A DNA stretch of 64,000 nucleotides from Megaustenia siamemsis. Taxonomy: Eukaryota > Mollusca > Gastropoda > Stylommatophora > Ariophantidae. The notes below the pieces were generated by a model. The model did no database searches. It was not told where the DNA came from and saw nothing but the letters and a program-made list of their open reading frames with translations. The first letter of the stretch is position 1. Each line of letters begins with the position of its first letter. Where the stretch lies: positions 66,144,666 to 66,208,665 of the forward strand of contig JAVIAB010000092.1 in NCBI GenBank assembly GCA_032433765.1, in the 5' to 3' direction. Both the position numbers and the translations under genes were made by a program. Below, in pieces: positions 1 through 13,330 of the stretch.

Positions 1-1340
1 ATGGCGCCTTTAGTCTCGACACACCTGTCTCACTCATGGCGCCTTTACTCCCGATACACCTGTCACAACCATAGCGCCCTTAGTCCCGACACACCTGTCT
101 CAATCATGCCGCCTTTTCTCCCGACACACCTGTCTCCATCATGACGCCTTTAGTCCCAACACATCTGTCTCAATCATGGTGCCTTTAGTACCGACACACC
201 TGTCTCAATCATGGCGCCTTTAGTCCCGCCACACCTGTCTCAATCTTGGCGCCCTTACTCCCTACACACCTGTCTCAATCATAGCGCCTTTACTCCCGAC
301 ACACCTGTCTCAATTATGGCGCCTTTACTCCCGACACACCTGTCTCAATCATGGCGTCTTTACTCCCGACACACCTGGCTCAATCATGGTGCCTTTACTC
401 CCGACACACCTGTCTCAATTATGGCGCCTTTACTCCCGACACACCTGTCTCAATCATGGCGTCTTTACTCCCGACACACCTGTCTCAATTATGGCGCCTT
501 TACTCCCGACACACCTGTCTCAATTATGGCGCCTTTACTCCCGACACACCTGTCTCAATTATGGCGCCTTTACTCCCGACACACCTGTCTCAATCATGGC
601 GTCTTTACTCCCGACACACCTGTCTCAATTATGGCGCCTTTACTCCCGACACACCTGTCTCAATTATGGCGCCTTTACTCCCGACACACCTGTCTCAATC
701 ATGGCGTCTTTACTCCCGACACACCTGTCTCAATTATGGCGCCTTTACTCCCGACACACCTGTCTCAATTATGGCGCCTTTACTCCCGACACACCTGTCT
801 CAATTATGGCGCCTTTACTCCCGACACACCTGTCTCAATTATGGCGCCTTTACTCCCGACACACCTGTCTCAATTATGGCGCCTTTACTCCCGACACACC
901 TGTCTCAATCATGGTGCGTTTACTCCCGACACACCTGTCTCAATTATGGCGTCTTTACTCCCGACACACCTGTCTCAATTATGGCGTCTTTACTCCCGAC
1001 ACACCTGTCTCAATCATGGTGCCTTTACTCCCGACACACCTGTCTCAATTATGGCGCCTTTACTCCCGACACACCTGTCTCAATTATGGCGCCTTTACTC
1101 CCGACACACCTGTCTCAATTATGGCGTCTTTACTCCCGACACACCTGTCTCAATTATGGCGTCTTTACTCCCGACACACCTGTCTCAATCATGGTGCCTT
1201 TACTCCCGACACACCTGTCTCAATTATGGCGCCTTTACTCCCGACACACCTGTCTCAATTATGGCGCCTTTACTCCCGACACACCTGTCTCAATTATGGC
1301 GCCTTTACTCCCGACACACCTGTCTCAATTATGGCTAGAT
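1..1340. repeat. 35-bp minisatellite, about 38 copies, cut by window edge
   Basis: A 35-bp unit (core atggcgcctttactcccgac) is repeated head to tail from base 1 to about 1,340. The first 300 bases are more diverged and the rest is nearly uniform. Because 35 is not a multiple of 3 and the unit has no stop on this strand, all three forward frames stay open for about 1 kb and give the same 35-residue repeat. I regard these frames as artefacts of the array, not genes. Confidence 0.95.
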
Positions 1341-1633
1341 TTATTCAACAATTGTTGACAGGGCAGCGGCCAGTTTTTGGCCTCTCTTGTCGACTTTTAA
1401 CTGCCATGGATTCTCGTGCACGTGTGACCACTGGCCCTCATGTTTCCCGCAATTTTTAGAGAGAACTATACATAAGAAAGTTGAAAGAAAATAAAAAGTA
1501 ACATTTCCTAGGGGCGCTGCAAAATCAATACTTAACTATGACTGATGGAGGTTACTAAGACATCAGATTTCACTGCACATAAAACAGAAAGGATAACGGC
1601 ACGAAAAAACCTCGAATTTAGTTTTGAAAAATT

Positions 1634-1710
1634 CCCACCTCCTGTGGTGGGATTTGAACCCGTGGGCTTCCTCTCTAGAGGACGACTCTGACTTCTAGGC
1701 CATCCTAGTT
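1634..1710 (-). repeat. tRNA-like pseudogene or SINE head
   Basis: Read on the minus strand this has a B-box-like gggttcaaatccc and an A-box-like ggatggcctaga, resembling a leucine or serine tRNA with a shortened anticodon arm. It is either a tRNA pseudogene or the head of an old SINE. I see no clear acceptor-stem pairing. Confidence 0.45.
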
Positions 1711-2341
1711 TGCTGTACTCTAAATGTGATCCGACTTATCAGTCATTGACTTCTTGTTGTATGCACCTTGTGAGGTGTGGAGTCTACATCTATGTTCAGT
1801 TATTTTATTTGTTGTATCTATAGTTGGTCAAGATAAATTCTATGTCGATTCTTTCTCTTATGATCTCATCGACATTTGCGTATCTTTTTATCGATGTTGC
1901 TAATAAACAGACTGACTTTAAACTGTGAGTTCGTTTTATCTTCTTTGCAATAAAGGTATCACTACATTTAGAAGTTGTTGCGACTCACGGGTCATCATAT
2001 AGTCAAAAGGGATATTTTCTAAATTCAGGAAATCTACGGGGAGAAGGACGGAAGACATGTGAGGGAGAATCAGCATATAATTGTTTTTTCTCAATCGTTT
2101 CATGCCGCAGGTTTTGCTTAGGAGGAGATCTGAACACTCATGTTGTGTGACGTGCTGTGAGAATAATCCGACGATAAACAAGAACATTCGGACTTCGCTG
2201 TCATGTCTAAGATTAGAAAATATATTACAATTAGTTGAAATAAAAACTCAGATCTGAACACCTCGTAGTGACTGGACGATTGGGCTTTATTCTCAGGAGG
2301 GAACAGGCAAATAATTGCAATGCTGCGGTAAAGCTGGTAGC
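1711..2341. other. no recognisable feature
   Basis: AT-rich sequence. A short open frame on the minus strand (1,936-2,187, 83 codons) has no recognisable motif and I do not support it as a gene. Confidence 0.4.
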
Positions 2342-2508
2342 AAAGAGCCAGTGGTAGGGTGTGCTAAACACTCCAAAGTATGACTCTAAAGCTTTACAAG
2401 GAAGGAACACAACACAATACTAAAAGTATTGTGTTGTGTTGTGTTCCTTCCTTGTAAAGCTGTCATCATACTTTGGAGTGTTTAGCACACCCTACCACTG
2501 GCTCTTTA
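2342..2508. repeat. near-perfect 80-bp-arm hairpin (foldback)
   Basis: Bases 2,342-2,421 and 2,425-2,508 are near-perfect reverse complements with a 3-base loop (aaa). Outer ends read aaagagccagtgg and ccactggctcttt. The arms differ by a few bases and small indels. It could be a foldback MITE, a precursor-like hairpin, or a recent palindromic duplication. Confidence 0.85.
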
Positions 2509-3290
2509 TTCTCGGGACCTATAAGGAAGAAATGGAAAAATGCCATAAAGATTTTTTTTTAATAATTAGCCGTCTTTAAAATTATAAATTATTATATTTA
2601 TAATAGTATGTTCATTATGAAAAAAAAATTATCTTAATATTTTTCTTTTTATGGAGCATGGCGGGGGAACCGTACGGAACCGGAGAATGAAGGTCACTTG
2701 TTCAGTGCAATCACCACAAGGTGTTCGGGTTATTGATATGTTCATTATGACCTGTGTTTATAACTGTGTTTTGTTTACTGAATAGATAACAAATAGTGGC
2801 ATTAAATTAATATTAAAAGGTTGTTTTGAATTAACAGTGAATGTTTAAGTTGGGCTGTCAGCAGTGAGACACACTCATCTATCCGAAGCGAAACGATATA
2901 TAATAAGACTTCATTCTGCTAGTGACAAATAGGCCTGCTGGAGTTTATATAATTCATTGTCTAATGTCTCATTGTAACAGAGTTGAATTGCTATACTCGA
3001 AACAGGTGACTGACATTTTTTTGGTAATGGAAGGTGCCACTACTATAATATCAAAGAAGAAAGTGCAATAAACAAAACGAAGAATCGGAAAACGAAGCAT
3101 GAAACATGTTAGTTGAAATGAAGGAACAATATTCAGTAAGAGCAAGATATGAAAAATAAATACAATGGAGGAAGGAAAAAATGAGAATGAAGAAGGTTAA
3201 CAAAGAAAAAGAAGGTGATTAAAATGTTAATATACATGATGGAGATGAGGAAATGTAGAAGATAAAAGTGAATAATTAAAAAAAGGAAAA
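2509..3290. other. no recognisable feature
   Basis: AT-rich sequence with purine-rich stretches towards its right end. I see no gene or repeat unit here. Confidence 0.4.
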
Positions 3291-3294
3291 AAAA

Positions 3295-3448
3295 GAAGGA
3301 AGGAAGGAAGGAAGGAAGGAAGGAAGGAAGGAAGGAAGGAAGGAAGGAAGGAAGGAAGGAAGGAAGGAAGGAAGGAAGGAAGGAAGGAAGGAAGGAAGGA
3401 AGGAAGGAAGGAAGGAAGGAAGGAAGGAAGGAAGGAAGGAAGGAAGGA
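3295..3448. repeat. (GGAA)n microsatellite
   Basis: Uninterrupted ggaa units over about 150 bp. The complementary strand gives a spurious Ser/Phe/Leu/Pro repeat frame. Confidence 0.97.
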
Positions 3449-4457
3449 GAATGAAAGAAAGAAAGTTGATCCTCAACACTGCTTTTGTTGTTTTGTTTAT
3501 CAATGAGTTGAAGTAATCTGTGCCCTTCTTATGTCTAGTGGAACCCTCTCCCAAGTGCGACTCTCTGTCTGGCAGACATATTAGACCTCTTCTTTCTTTA
3601 TTGATCTTGTGGGACACTGACGTTCTCAAGTGTTTGAGCACGTGGTGCGTTTCCAACCATTTATAGAAGCTGTGTATTTTTTTAATCGAAAATAGCGAGA
3701 ATGAGGAGTCAGAGAACGGGGTAAAGATGTGTTGTTTGTGAAGTTTGTAATCCTTATCATCAGTTATCGCTCCCTTATCGTTCAGCTATCACATTTCTTA
3801 TCTTTATATTTTTTGGCTAATGTTCATGCTGGTGAGAATAATAACATTGTTCGTATTTAGTGACCAGTCAAACGCTGCTGAAGGGTATGTGACCTGCAGT
3901 TGCAATTGCAAGGTCCGCGACCCAACAGCTGACCAAGACCTAGCCTCAAGCTCCTCGTGGTCTCCCCTGGTAACAGCCTGTGTTACTATTACAACAAGGT
4001 TTCTGCTTGTATCAACTCGTGGCATTAACTCAACAACTGACCGGTCCATTAAAGTAAGGTTGAAATCAAGTCGGAAATTTGTTACCACGATTTTTTGGGT
4101 TGAACGATGTGAAACTCATGAAATATCTAAAAGTTTGTCGCCGGCCTTTATTTCTAAAACAATTTGTGTACACGTTTCTTTTCTAGAGATTATTCTAATA
4201 TTTGACCTGTTTCTCCCATGTTGTTATCGTTGCTCATTTTGTTAAAGGCGTAGAGTATTTTATCTTAATGTCGTGCTGTTGTAATACGACGTTGGTCATC
4301 TACAATAAATGGCTCTTTTAGATTGTCAATTTCATTTCGGTTAGCTGTGGTTTATGTAAATGGTGAATATCAAGGTTGCCAGTACTAGTCTTTTCCAGAC
4401 TGTCTTATTTACTCTATATTTGTTTTTTACTCTGATAACTTCATTGTGTTATTATGT
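3449..4457. other. unassigned; one 141-codon open frame without known domain
   Basis: The only open frame of note is 3,820-4,245 (+). It starts with a hydrophobic stretch and contains several cysteines, but I recognise no family. A donor-like aaagtaagg near 4,050 would allow a short exon. Base composition is like the surrounding non-coding DNA, so I treat coding status as unproven. Confidence 0.25.
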
Positions 4458-4489
4458 TTATATATATATATATATATATGTGTGTATGT

Positions 4490-4523
<34 letters not shown>
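4458..4523. repeat. (TA)n/(TG)n microsatellite
   Basis: Alternating ta runs with short tgtg interruptions. Confidence 0.9.
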
Positions 4524-4528
<5 letters not shown>

Positions 4529-4531
<3 letters not shown>

Positions 4532-4798
4532 TCGATTCCCGCTGGGAGCAGTGTGAATTGTACTCGTGGTTTGAATAAAAAAAATACCCCCACGGTCGAC
4601 CCAGCCGTTGGCAGAAATGGGTACCAGGGTATTACCCTGGGAAGGTGAGGAATGTTACCTCGCATCTGAGTTTAGATGCTTGAGGCGACACTATACAGAA
4701 ATATCCGAACATTTCTGGATAGGCGGCCGAGCACATATGGGTGGAAACTCGCGTGCTAAGACGCCGGTTCAAGTCTCGTACTTTACCTTTACCTTTAC

Positions 4799-4800
<2 letters not shown>
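4529..4800 (+). repeat. short interspersed repeat, family 2, copy A
   Basis: This segment matches the reverse complement of 12,600-12,915: shared blocks include cagtgtgaattgtactcgtgg, gggtaccagggt-type and atatgggtg/aaactcgcgtgctaa-type segments. It begins with a gttcgattcccgctggga box like a tRNA B box and ends in ttaccttt repeats, as a SINE tail would. Confidence 0.7.

Positions 4801-4847
<47 letters not shown>
4801..4847. repeat. (TA)n microsatellite
   Basis: Pure ta run following the ttaccttt tail of the neighbouring interspersed repeat. Confidence 0.95.
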
Positions 4848-4850
<3 letters not shown>

Positions 4851-5013
4851 GAAATGACTTTTTAGTCAAAGTCTAGCGGAGCCAACCGCAAACAAACCGA
4901 CGGTAGGCAACAGAAAACCACCGTCGTAGCTTCTTTGTACAGGCATGAATCGCCACAATACTATGCAATCGATTTTTGACAATAGAAACAAGAAAAATAG
5001 TTCTTAAATGTTA

Positions 5014-5345
5014 TGTATAGCCATTCTTAACATATGGATGTGAATCATGGACAATAGGACAACAGACAAGAAAATCACTGCAGTCCGTAGAAATGTGGTT
5101 TTACAGAAGAATGATGAGAGCACCATGGACAGCTAAGAAGAGTAATGAAAATGTTCTGAAACAGGTCAAAGCAAAAGGAATGCTAATTTCCAATATTAGG
5201 ATGAAACAATCATCATTTTTTGGCCATGTAATGAGAAGAGAACAACTGGAATATAGTGTAATAACTGAAAAATTGAGGGACGAAGAAATAGAGGGAAGCA
5301 AAGAGAAAAAATACCAGACATCTTAAGAGAATAGCTTGGCAGAAG
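5014..5345 (+). pseudogene. LINE ORF2 C-terminal relic
   Basis: The translated strand contains the typical end of non-LTR retrotransposon ORF2: a tail with WFYRRMMR...W and FFGHVMRREQLEY, then a basic end. The same pattern recurs in several other relics of this window on both strands. The start is missing and stops interrupt the frame upstream, so this is a 5'-truncated dead copy. Confidence 0.75.
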
Positions 5346-5363
5346 GTCAACAACAACCGGTAC

Positions 5364-5420
<57 letters not shown>
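5364..5420. repeat. (GAT)n microsatellite
   Basis: About 19 gat units directly after the LINE relic, the usual kind of 3' tail for these copies. Confidence 0.95.
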
Positions 5421-5422
<2 letters not shown>

Positions 5423-5849
5423 GAAATATTTCATTTGTCTTCTACGGTTTACCTTTAATAATTGTGCCATCATTTACAGGTGCAGCAAAAATGTCTTATT
5501 TGCTTTCTTTTTCGTTCATCCAATTCATAGTGAGATTCTATACCAAGCACTCTCTGAACCTGTAATAGACAGGAGGACCCTTGTGAACTCACATACATTA
5601 AATGTAGTTACAATCGAAAAGAGCAAGTCATAAGTGTGGCCGGTGTCTGGACAAAATTGTCAACAGAAACCTAGCCAAACCATGGATCCCAGCCCGTGTT
5701 ACGGAGTTCGTCCACGTGGACCAGGGTTCTCCTTGGATTTTCTCGAGATTCTTCGGGGCACCTTCCCGTGGATTCTTCCCGTTTTCAGTGATGATGATCC
5801 TAGCATCAACATCTAAAACAATATAAATCTTTTATAGGTATACCTAGAT
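5421..5849. other. no recognisable feature
   Basis: No coding or repeat signal that I can support. Confidence 0.4.
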
Positions 5850-6262
5850 TATTCTTCTTCTACTTCTATCCTTCCTCTATTGTCGTTGGCGTCGAGGGGA
5901 GATACAATCTGCGATTCTTTGCTCTTCTGTTGGCCTCTTCTGGTGTTATCACTCCTAGTGACTCTAGTATTCCCTTTATCCATCTCTTTCTCGGTCTTCC
6001 GCATTTCATGCAAATCTGGCATTTTCGTAACCTTTGTTTATGGCTCTTTAAGTCATTGTTAGTTCTTTTTGTCTTGTTATGTGGCCGAACCAATTTATCT
6101 GTTGTTTCTTTATGTATTCGATGGCTGGTTCATTTTCGAGTTTCTTCCTCAGGTCGGTGTTTCTTACTCTGTCCCTTAAGCTGTTTCCTGTCATTCTTCT
6201 GACACATTTCATTTCGGTGGTCGTTATCTTTCTTATTGTTCTAGAGTCCAACGTCCAATTCT
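5850..6262 (-). pseudogene. LINE ORF2 C-terminal relic
   Basis: The minus strand reads, in two frames, MKCVRRMTGNSLRDRVRN, WFGHITRQ, then GRPRKRWIKGILESLG and a tail ending near RRLYLPST. This is the common C-terminal region of LINE ORF2. It is closely similar in order to the relic at 32,060-32,655 and carries at least one frameshift. Confidence 0.8.
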
Positions 6263-6640
6263 GGCACTGATAGCACAGAGTTGGTACCTAGATTAGGTCC
6301 AGAAAATAATAAAACAGAGCGGTCTAATATAACATGTAACATATAGTTAACAATAATATAAAGATTGGGAATGATAATTCTATATTATGCAATAACAAAT
6401 TTCTAGGTATTCACGCGGGTGTTTCATCGATCGCGTGATCTCTAATTTCGATAGCTATTAACCCTTCAGATCAACATCATAGTATGCAAGCACTCCAGTA
6501 ATTAGTTCACAATTTATTTAATGATCTGGAGAAATAATCATCTTTATAGGTTACAGCTACTTATTGTCATCACATTAAAACGTTTACAGACATCTTGTAG
6601 ATTGTATTTTATTTTAATCAAAACCAATCCAATTATGTAA
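6263..6640. other. no recognisable feature
   Basis: AT-rich, no supported gene. Confidence 0.4.
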
Positions 6641-6745
6641 TGCATGTATGTATGTACGTACGTAAGTACGTACTCACGTAAGCGCGTACGTACGTATGTA
6701 TTTATGTATGTATGTATGTGGGTGTGTGTGTGAGTTTGTGTGTGT
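6641..6745. repeat. degenerate GTAT/GTAC tetranucleotide array
   Basis: Mixed gtat and gtac units followed by a gtgtg stretch. Confidence 0.85.
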
Positions 6746-6949
6746 ATTCATCATCACCTTCAAACTCCGTGCCCTTTGCAGAACGGTGCACTCGTCACAG
6801 CACGCAGGAAAGAATATGACAATAGCCAGATCTCCCACTTCTTCTGTTGTCATGTTCAAGTTTCTTTTGATGCTTTGAAACTAACTTCTTCTTGATCTGC
6901 CCCTAGTCTTTCTGCAATTAATTCTTCCATTATTGTTCTTTCCAGATCA

Positions 6950-6950
<1 letters not shown>

Positions 6951-7037
<87 letters not shown>

Positions 7038-7063
7038 GCGTGCGTGCGTGCGTGTGTGTGTGT
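6951..7063. repeat. (TG)n microsatellite
   Basis: About 55 tg units with a few tgcg variants at the right end. Confidence 0.97.
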
Positions 7064-9422
7064 TTTATGAGAAAAGGACAGAGAGAAGCCCATTACTGAT
7101 ATGCTGATACGGAAAATAATCACATAATCACTGAAGAATAATCCATCGTTCACGGAATCGATCTTTTTGTGATACAATTCGTTGCACGGTTTTCCTTTTC
7201 TTTGTTTGCCCTAAATGCCAATTTAAAATCACCAATCCCCTCGATGTTAAAGTGTCTCTTTAGCGTGACTCTCATGCACACATTTGGCACACACTGCCTA
7301 CAAGTGCTAACCTTGTGTTGCTGAATAACTTTGACTTGGTAAAACGTCTATACAAAATAATCGATGATACCGTTTATCTTCGATCAACGAATGCTCTGTC
7401 CGAGATCTCTCAGTAAGATCCCGTCAGAAGTCAATCAGTTGGAACGTTTAGCAAAAAGGACGTATAGAATAGCCATTCTCAAGAACATGTACACAAGTAT
7501 CATTGGTTAAGCAGATCCATTTCCTTGTGACCGTTTCAATTTCACCACGGCTATACTCGTTTGGCACTATTATCGCAACGAACAATGTGTACATTGAACA
7601 TATATGAATTAAGAAATAGAAAGATCCCATTGGCACTTCGAGAGTTGAGAATATGCTGTTAATGGATGTATTTTAAAGCCATTAACACATTTTACAGAAG
7701 GCAACGTGGTTAGCACTGCGGCAGTGACCTCTTGCTAAGAAAAAACCTCCGTTACCATTTTAAGGCTGGGTGAACCAAGAAGCCGATAATCGAGATCAAA
7801 TCTGGCACTTATGCTCAATAGAGGAGTTCATTAGCCACTATTCTATGTGGCTTCATACATATTCATTTCCATTCAATAGTTTCGTCAATATAACCTCTTT
7901 ATGGTTATCTTAACAACACCTTCATGGTTTGTGTTCATCCTCCATGATTAAGAGCTGCTTCCTGAGATGTAACAAAAACTAATACTTTTCATTCCATGGT
8001 ATTGTCTTTCTACCGCTTACTCTGTCTGCTTTTTCTTTATTTGCATCGTGTTGTGAAAAGGTACGTTAAGGTTGAATTGATGCTTACAACTAAACATCTA
8101 TCTTAAACAGAATCTTGTGAATAGATAAGTCAATACTTTCTGCAGTTTTTATAATTCCCATTAGATCATCATCACCGTGGGCCCTACCAGTTGGGGTAGG
8201 CAATCTTGTCCTTCCATAGTTCTCTGTTCAAAGTATTAATTATTGTGTTGACTACTTACCTTGCTAAGATACTAGGCTATCTAGCATCGTATGTCTTTGA
8301 CGTCCACGCTGTCTCATTCTTGAATTGTTCCAGCTGTAATCAAGTATTCCAACTTTCTTCTACTCCCATTAGATGGCAGTAAAAAAGACGATATTCGCCG
8401 AACATTGTGCAATCCTTGCTTCAGGGAATGTAACAAATGATACTACTTTGGGCTAGTGAATCGAAATGCATTTTTAGAGACTTTTCCATGAAAATCGTTG
8501 TTCCTTAATTTATTTTTAATTATGAAGTTTCATTGAGTGTTTTCTTTGTGAAACTTCTGCTAACATCTCAGTTACAATATCTACTTTTTTCTGACCGCAA
8601 AATCCCACTTCTGCTGTAGTTGCTTTACTTGACAAAGATGCCATTCTTATCTCTATCTTCGTTAGCAACATTCGGGATATGCTGGGCGAGATTGTTGGTT
8701 ATTTCGTGCGCGAAGCCAGCCTAAGATGTATATGTTATATAAATGTCAATAAATAATCGGGAGAAGCTATTAGCAACGTTTGATAATACCTCTTGTCGTG
8801 GCAGATGGAGACCTCGTAAGCTTACTGGAATGATACCTGCACCATTGAATGAAGAGTAACTACATATTTTTATTTAATCACATACATTGATGTATTACAT
8901 ATTTCAGTCATTATAATAATATAGTGTTATTTTTTAACACGGTTCTAATACCATTCTAAGACGCCCATGGTGTTAAATTATCTCGAATTTGACCATTAAA
9001 CTGTGGATAGCAGTGTTGTAAAGATTTGTGGAATGACAGGCGGTGTCTACAGTTGACCCTCCAAAGACGATAGTTCCTATGTAGTGTAATGTGCTAGACG
9101 TAAAGCTCGGAAAATGTGTGATATGGGCATTGTCAGTGTTGAATGAGAGTGTAAATTATGATAAATATTACGTTCAATTCAATAACAAAATATTGTGTTA
9201 GCAAGAAACCAAACAAAATTTAACAGCTGCCAGCAGAATCAAGGGTCGGTATTCATAATTAGATGAGTGGAGAGCTACTTTCTGGTCCAAAACCAGCAAT
9301 TAAACGAAACCTTTAGCTTGTTCTGTGACACTACAAGAAACGTTGAATACCCTTTGGATCAAAAGATTGAGATTTTTTATACTTGATCTATTCTATCCAC
9401 AGCGCTGAAACATCTTTTTTCG
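7064..9422. other. mostly featureless; decayed SINE and LINE pieces
   Basis: About 7,690-7,850 resembles a very decayed minus-strand copy of the tRNA-derived SINE (ttaaggctgggtgaacca and aagccgataatcgagatcaa). About 8,160-8,390 resembles the 3' tail of a LINE on the minus strand. The rest shows nothing I can name. Confidence 0.35.
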
Positions 9423-9909
<487 letters not shown>

Positions 9910-10082
9910 TACCTGTTTGCCCATTATGTTCCTGCATATCTCTGCTTTTCTATAACACAATTCCCTGCCTGAACTTTTGACTATTGAAGAGCAATTACTA
10001 ATATTTATCTGTCTGACAAATCTCAGCCTAGCAACCTACCCATTATCTGTCACAAACTTCTAGTCTTTATCACATAGTAGTC

Positions 10083-10721
<639 letters not shown>

Positions 10722-10860
10722 TTAGCTGACTACTATTATTAGCTCACTACTATTATTAGTTCACTATTATTACTAACTCACTACTATTACTAGGTCACTA
10801 CTTTTACTAGGTCACTACCGCTTTTAGCTCACTATTATTATTAGCTCACTATTGATATTA

Positions 10861-11120
10861 AAAAAAAATAGTAAAGTACCCCAATCACGCCATGTGGCGT
10901 ATAGGGAATATGGTGTTAGTGACCAAAAATTTCACAGACCTTCGGCACATGATTTTTGGAGTTATGTTGTCGGTTATGTTGCCCGTGCCGCTTTACATAC
11001 CCAGAAAAAAATCCAGTACCCATTAAAGGCTGGGTGAACCGGAAGCCGTCGGTTGGGATCGAACCCTACCTCTTGTCCTTTGTAGTCCAGTTCACTAACC
11101 ACTGAGCTATCGCGGCTCCC
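10861..11120 (-). repeat. tRNA-derived SINE, family 1, copy 1
   Basis: On the minus strand it starts gggagccgcgatagctcagt (A box) with a B box gggttcgatccca. A body of about 180 bp ends in agtaaa-rich sequence. The short flanks cactattg on both sides fit a target duplication. Confidence 0.9.
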
Positions 11121-11332
11121 ACTATTGCTATTAGCTCACTACTACTATCAGCTCACTATTATTATTACCTCATTATTGCCATTAGCTCACAACTGTTATT
11201 AGCTCACTATTATTATTAGATCACCATCGCTATTAGCTCACTATTATTATTAGATCACTATTGCTATTATCTCGCTACTATTATTAGCTTTCTATTATTA
11301 GCTCTCTATTATTAGCTCTTTATTATTTTTTT

Positions 11333-11578
11333 AGTGCCCCCGTTACGGATTGTGGCGTATAGTGAATATGGTGTTACTAACCATAAATTTTACAGACCTT
11401 CAGCACATGATTTTTGGGGTAATGTGGTCGGTATTACTCCCGTGCCGCTTTACTTTCCCAGAAAAAATTGCGGTACCCATTAAAGGCTGTATGAACCAGG
11501 AAGCCGTCGGTTGGGATTGTACCCTACCTCTTGTCCTTTGTAGTCCAGTTCACTAACCACTGAGCTATCGCGGCTCCC
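11333..11578 (-). repeat. tRNA-derived SINE, family 1, copy 2
   Basis: Same family and orientation as the neighbouring copy, with the A box gatagctcagtggttagtg and the same body. Confidence 0.9.
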
Positions 11579-11696
11579 TTCTGTGTTATTAGCTCTCTAT
11601 TATTAGCTCTCTATGATTAGCTCACTATTAATAACTCACAACTATTAAAAGCTCATTATTAGCTTTCAATTATTATTAGCCTACTGTTATTTTTAG

Positions 11697-11956
11697 GGGA
11701 GCCGCGATAGCTCAGTGGTTAGTGAACTGGACTACAAAGGACTAGAGGTAGGGTTCGATCCCAATCGACGGCTTCCGGGTTCACTCAGCCTTAAATTGGT
11801 ACAGGATTTTTTCTGGGAAAGTAAAGTGGCACGGGCGTAATACTAACCACATTACCCCAAAAATCATGTGCTGAAAGTCTGTAAAATTTATGGTCACTAA
11901 CACCATATTTCCCTATACGCCGCCACTTAGCATGACGTGGGTACTTTTACTTTTTT
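11697..11956 (+). repeat. tRNA-derived SINE, family 1, copy 3
   Basis: Plus-strand copy starting ggggagccgcgatagctcag. It is flanked by near-identical tactgttattatta-like sequences (left about 11,682, right about 11,957) that look like a target duplication. Confidence 0.9.
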
Positions 11957-12064
11957 TTACTGTTATTATTAGCTCACTATTGCCAGTAGCTGACAATCAT
12001 TATTCATCCATTCATTTTCCTCTCGGAAACATAAGGCGAAATCATATTATTATTAGCTCACTTT

Positions 12065-12599
12065 CATTAGTCTATTGTATGATGTAGTCGATTCATCTGA
12101 AAGAAAAAGGAATAAGTGCATGGCTAATTCAGTGAGCAGAGGTAACAGCAACGTGAACGAGCACTGGCCTCCTCGTTTCTTAATGCTGCTGCACCGTTTT
12201 TTGACAGTGATATTCTAGCTGTCTTGCTCGGTAACTCATTTCAGAAATAGAACATGTAATGCCTTCTTTTTCTTCAAATTTTTTTTTTTTTTTAATTATA
12301 CTTTAAATCATAAAATACGTAAGCTGTTGAAATTTGAATATTTTACATCAGAAATTGCTAAGTTATATAGTCTCTGAGGTTTGTATCTTCTCGTGTGCTT
12401 TAACATAGCACTAATTCACTAATAGAAAACTGTGCGTAATTAGAAATTGGTTATCTGTCATATAGTTCTTTTAATTTTTATGTCGGTTCTTAAGAAAGTG
12501 TTTCTTTGTATTCCTGGCCCCGGTTGTCCATAATCTGCTAAATATAAGTAGCAAAGAAACTTTGCATTGTTCGTTTGTTTGCTTTCAGACTAACTTTCA
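12065..12599. other. no recognisable feature
   Basis: AT-rich sequence without supported genes. Confidence 0.4.
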
Positions 12600-12915
12600 G
12601 GTAAGGTAAGGTAAAGTACGAGACATGAATCGGCTTTTTAGCACGTGAGTTTTCACCCATATGTGCTCGGCCCCTTATCCAGAACTCTCACAACACTTCT
12701 GGATAGTGTCGCTTCAAGCATCGAAAATGACTTTGCGAGCAGCATTCCTCACCTTCCCAGAGTGCTACCCTGGTACCCATTTCTACCAACGGCTTGGTCG
12801 ACCGCGGGGGTATTGTATTTTTCCACGAGTACAACTCACATTGTTTCCAGTGGGAACTCGGGTTGTCCGAACGTCGGTAGTCCAGTCGGGTGGTTTTACC
12901 AATAGGCCACCGAGG
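12600..12915 (-). repeat. short interspersed repeat, family 2, copy B
   Basis: The reverse complement aligns with 4,529-4,800 over most of its length: ttgtactcgtgg, ggtaccagggta, ttctggata and catatgggtg blocks in the same order. It ends in the same ttaccttacc-type tail. Confidence 0.75.
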
Positions 12916-13330
12916 TTCTCACTAACTTTCAACTCAGTCGACGCCTGACTCTCAAAGTGACTGAATTTTTTATGGGTACATTTGTCGTTCACAGTAAAGA
13001 CTCAGTGTGAGCGGGTGTCCCTCGCATTACAGGCAGTTATCTCCTGACTTCAAATGAAAGACACTGCACTAAAACATTAAAATAGCAACTAAATCTGGCA
13101 ACCAAAATGATGTAAAATAAAGGCGAAATTGTATCTATCAGCTAAACTATTGGGGAGACAAGACAAACTAGACGCTTCGACAAAAACCTTCATCATGTAC
13201 AAATCAAATATTCTAACGTAACAAATGTGAACGGTTGGACACTGATTGAAAAATGGCAGAATATGAACAAATGCCAAATTCGCGTGCCAGTTAAATCTGG
13301 TCTTTATTTGTATTTCGGCATTTTCAAATC

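Larger units (their letters stand above)
10722..12064. repeat. degenerate short tandem array invaded by three SINEs
   Basis: Units of about 16-18 bp built on ttattagctcactac recur from 10,722 to 12,064. The array is interrupted by three copies of one SINE family (10,861-11,120 and 11,333-11,578 on minus, 11,697-11,956 on plus). Confidence 0.85.

Noticed and set aside
3820..4245. 141-codon frame with a hydrophobic start that could be a secreted protein
   Set aside because: No recognisable family, an equally open antisense frame, and no upstream promoter or partner exon. Kept only as an unassigned region.
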